Source of the DNA: an uncultured Rhizobium sp. | GTDB lineage: Bacteria > Pseudomonadota > Alphaproteobacteria > Rhizobiales > Rhizobiaceae | Assembly (NCBI GenBank): GCA_945952315.1 | Contig: CAMFIE010000025.1 | Location: forward strand, 1 to 60,287 | Length of the DNA: 60,287 nucleotides | Direction: 5' to 3' | In this document: piece by piece, positions 58,698 through 60,287 of the stretch | How positions within the stretch are numbered: the first letter of the stretch is position 1 | Layout: every line of letters starts with the position of its first letter | Program-made: the position numbers and the translations under genes | Notes under the pieces: generated by a model | Told to the model about the DNA's origin: nothing | What the model saw: only the letters and a program-made list of their open reading frames with translations | Databases searched by the model: none

Positions 58698-60287
58698 TCA
58701 GGCGTTGCGCAGGCGACCCTGCATCAGGTCCAGCACCGCGCGGGCGGCCTCCAGCACATTCGTGCCGGGACCGAAGACGGCGGAAACGCCCCGCTCCATC
58801 AGATAGGCATAGTCCTGCCGCGGTATGACGCCCCCGGCGACCACGATGATGTGCTCGGCCCCTTTCGCCTTCAGCTCTTCGACCAGTTGCGGCAGAAGCG
58901 TCTTGTGACCGGCCGTCAGCGTGGACGCGCCAATCACATGCACCTTTTCGGCAATCGCCATATCGGCAGCCTCGGACGGGGTCTGGAACAGCGGCCCCGC
59001 GACGACCTCGAAACCGGCATCGCCAAAGGCCGAGGCGATGATCTTCGCGCCCCGGTCATGCCCGTCCTGGCCGAGCTTCGCAACCATGATCTTCGGCTTG
59101 ACTTTCAGCGTCGAGGCCATGTCGCGGATACGGCCCGCCAGGTTCTGGTATTCCGGATCGTCGCCATAGGCGGCTCCGTAAACATCATGCACCACTTCCG
59201 GCTTTGCGGCATGATCGCCGAAGACCACACGCATCGCATCGGAGATTTCGCCGACACTTGCCCGTGCCCGCGCGGCCTCGACCGCGGCTTCGAGCAGATT
59301 GCCGGTGCCGGTGCGTGCCGCTTCTGTCAGCGCTGCCAGCGCATCGGCCACCCGCTTCGGATCACGCTGACGTCTGATCTGCTCAAGACGGCGGATCTGC
59401 GAGGCGCGCACGGCCGTATTGTCGATTTCCAGAATGTCGAGTTCCTGCTCGGTCTCGAGCCGGTACTTGTTGACGCCGACGATAACTTCCTCGCCGCGGT
59501 CGACCGCTGCCTGACGGCGGGTCGCGGCTTCCTCGATCATCCGCTTCGGCAGACCGGCGGCAACCGCCTTTGTCATGCCCCCCATGGCTTCCACTTCCTC
59601 GATCAGCGCCCAGGCCTTTTCCGCTAGATCCGCCGTGAGGCTCTCGACATAATAGGAACCGGCGAGCGGATCGACCACCTTGGTCACACCCGTCTCGTGC
59701 TGCAGGATCAGCTGCGTGTTGCGGGCGATGCGGGCGGAAAATTCGGTCGGCAGGGCAATCGCCTCGTCGAAGGAATTGGTGTGCAGCGACTGGGTGCCGC
59801 CAAGCACCGCAGACATCGCCTCGAACGCCGTGCGGATGATGTTGTTGTAGGGGTCCTGCTCCTGCAGCGACACGCCCGAGGTCTGGCAATGGGTGCGCAG
59901 CATCAGCGAGGAGGCCTTCTTCGGCTGGAATTCCTCCATGATCCGAGACCAGAGCAGGCGCGCCGCGCGCAGCTTTGCCGCTTCCATGAAGAAATTCATG
60001 CCGATCGCGAAGAAGAACGACAGGCGGCCCGCGAAATCATCAACATTCAGGCCCTTGGCAAGGGCTGCCCGCACATATTCGCGCCCGTCGGCCAGCGTGA
60101 AGGCGAGCTCCTGCACCAGCGTCGAGCCCGCTTCCTGCATGTGATAGCCGGAAATCGAGATCGAGTTGAAGCGCGGCATTTCCTTTGCGGTATATTCGAT
60201 GATGTCCGCGATGATCCGCATGGAGGGTTCCGGCGGATAGATATAGGTGTTGCGGACCATGAACTCCTTGAGGATGTCGTTCTGGAT
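58698..60287 (-). CDS. scpA: Methylmalonyl-CoA mutase, C-terminal part (runs off right edge)
   Basis: At least 530 residues of an enzyme usually about 710 long; the N-terminus lies beyond the window. Visible: the catalytic-barrel residues [53 protein letters not shown] and [14 protein letters not shown], then a linker and the C-terminal B12 domain with [14 protein letters not shown] (the DxHxxG cobalt-ligand histidine), GASTLTAGH and VVAGGVIP. AdoCbl-dependent interconversion of methylmalonyl-CoA and succinyl-CoA in propionate metabolism. Whole gene is one chain, as in rhizobial BhbA/McmA. Confidence 0.96.
   Translation of the reverse strand: MQNDILKEFMVRNTYIYPPEPSMRIIADIIEYTAKEMPRFNSISISGYHMQEAGSTLVQELAFTLADGREYVRAALAKGLNVDDFAGRLSFFFAIGMNFFMEAAKLRAARLLWSRIMEEFQPKKASSLMLRTHCQTSGVSLQEQDPYNNIIRTAFEAMSAVLGGTQSLHTNSFDEAIALPTEFSARIARNTQLILQHETGVTKVVDPLAGSYYVESLTADLAEKAWALIEEVEAMGGMTKAVAAGLPKRMIEEAATRRQAAVDRGEEVIVGVNKYRLETEQELDILEIDNTAVRASQIRRLEQIRRQRDPKRVADALAALTEAARTGTGNLLEAAVEAARARASVGEISDAMRVVFGDHAAKPEVVHDVYGAAYGDDPEYQNLAGRIRDMASTLKVKPKIMVAKLGQDGHDRGAKIIASAFGDAGFEVVAGPLFQTPSEAADMAIAEKVHVIGASTLTAGHKTLLPQLVEELKAKGAEHIIVVAGGVIPRQDYAYLMERGVSAVFGPGTNVLEAARAVLDLMQGRLRNA

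Overview
The window (about 62% GC by eye, dense head-to-tail operons, almost every gene long and intact) looks like a chromosomal or chromid segment of a Rhizobiales/Rhizobiaceae bacterium. The reasons are the protein families (ExoD, DUF2244 beside nth, rhizobial phosphonate-monoesterase-type sulfatase, HmrR/CueR, short-Q-loop CydAB with DUF2474) and the intergenic mosaic of CTTCTCCCCG/CGGGGAGAAG palindromes typical of that family. I see no tRNA, rRNA, transposase, phage gene or CRISPR array. The species cannot be fixed from the sequence alone.

Layout. 0-2.2 kb: EmrAB-type efflux (emrB cut by the left edge) divergent from its TetR regulator, with two matching palindromic operators between them. 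2.3-7.5 kb: TerC-family membrane protein, gltX, lysS and an unrecognised membrane-anchored protein with a long Glu/Gly/Ala repeat tail. 7.7-16 kb: divergent catabolic genes, an MttB-superfamily methyltransferase and a dimethylglycine/sarcosine-dehydrogenase-like flavoprotein on the minus strand, and an enolase-superfamily dehydratase, a beta-hydroxyacid dehydrogenase and a GMC oxidoreductase on the plus strand, followed by two LysR regulators. 18-23.7 kb: an operon with the gene order of E. coli ydcSTUV-patD (polyamine-type ABC importer plus gamma-aminobutyraldehyde dehydrogenase). 23.7-24.85 kb: two direct copies of a composite intergenic repeat flanking a folded, unidentified RNA and a 45-residue membrane protein. 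24.9-30.2 kb: DUF1345 protein, an acid-sugar operon (Gfo/Idh/MocA, split UxaA dehydratase, SDR) and transaldolase. 30.5-41.2 kb: Ada/Ogt-type repair protein, DUF2244, nth, RpiR-like regulator, fucU, exoD, sulfatase/phosphonate monoesterase plus DMT exporter, aldehyde dehydrogenase, ung and a secreted GH5 glycosidase.

41.3-47.4 kb is the most interesting metabolic block: a cytochrome P450, a glutamine-synthetase-like ligase and a [2Fe-2S] ferredoxin in one operon, divergent from a class I glutamine-amidotransferase-like hydrolase, followed by a GntR regulator and an APC permease. Read together it suggests uptake of an amine or amino acid, gamma-glutamylation, P450 oxidation and removal of the glutamyl group. 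A 14-bp sequence is identical in the P450/hydrolase promoter region and upstream of the permease, which ties the parts together. 47.5-52.2 kb: purC, a 70-residue membrane protein, an isolated hutH and an aldehyde dehydrogenase of the oxo-acid semialdehyde type.

52.2-55.6 kb is a compact copper regulon: cueR/hmrR, copA and copZ, each preceded by a CueR-type dyad with 19-bp promoter spacing. 55.6-58.7 kb: DUF454 protein and a cytochrome bd operon (cydA, cydB, DUF2474 mini-subunit) with translational overlaps. The window ends inside methylmalonyl-CoA mutase on the minus strand, which shares a bidirectional terminator with the cyd operon.
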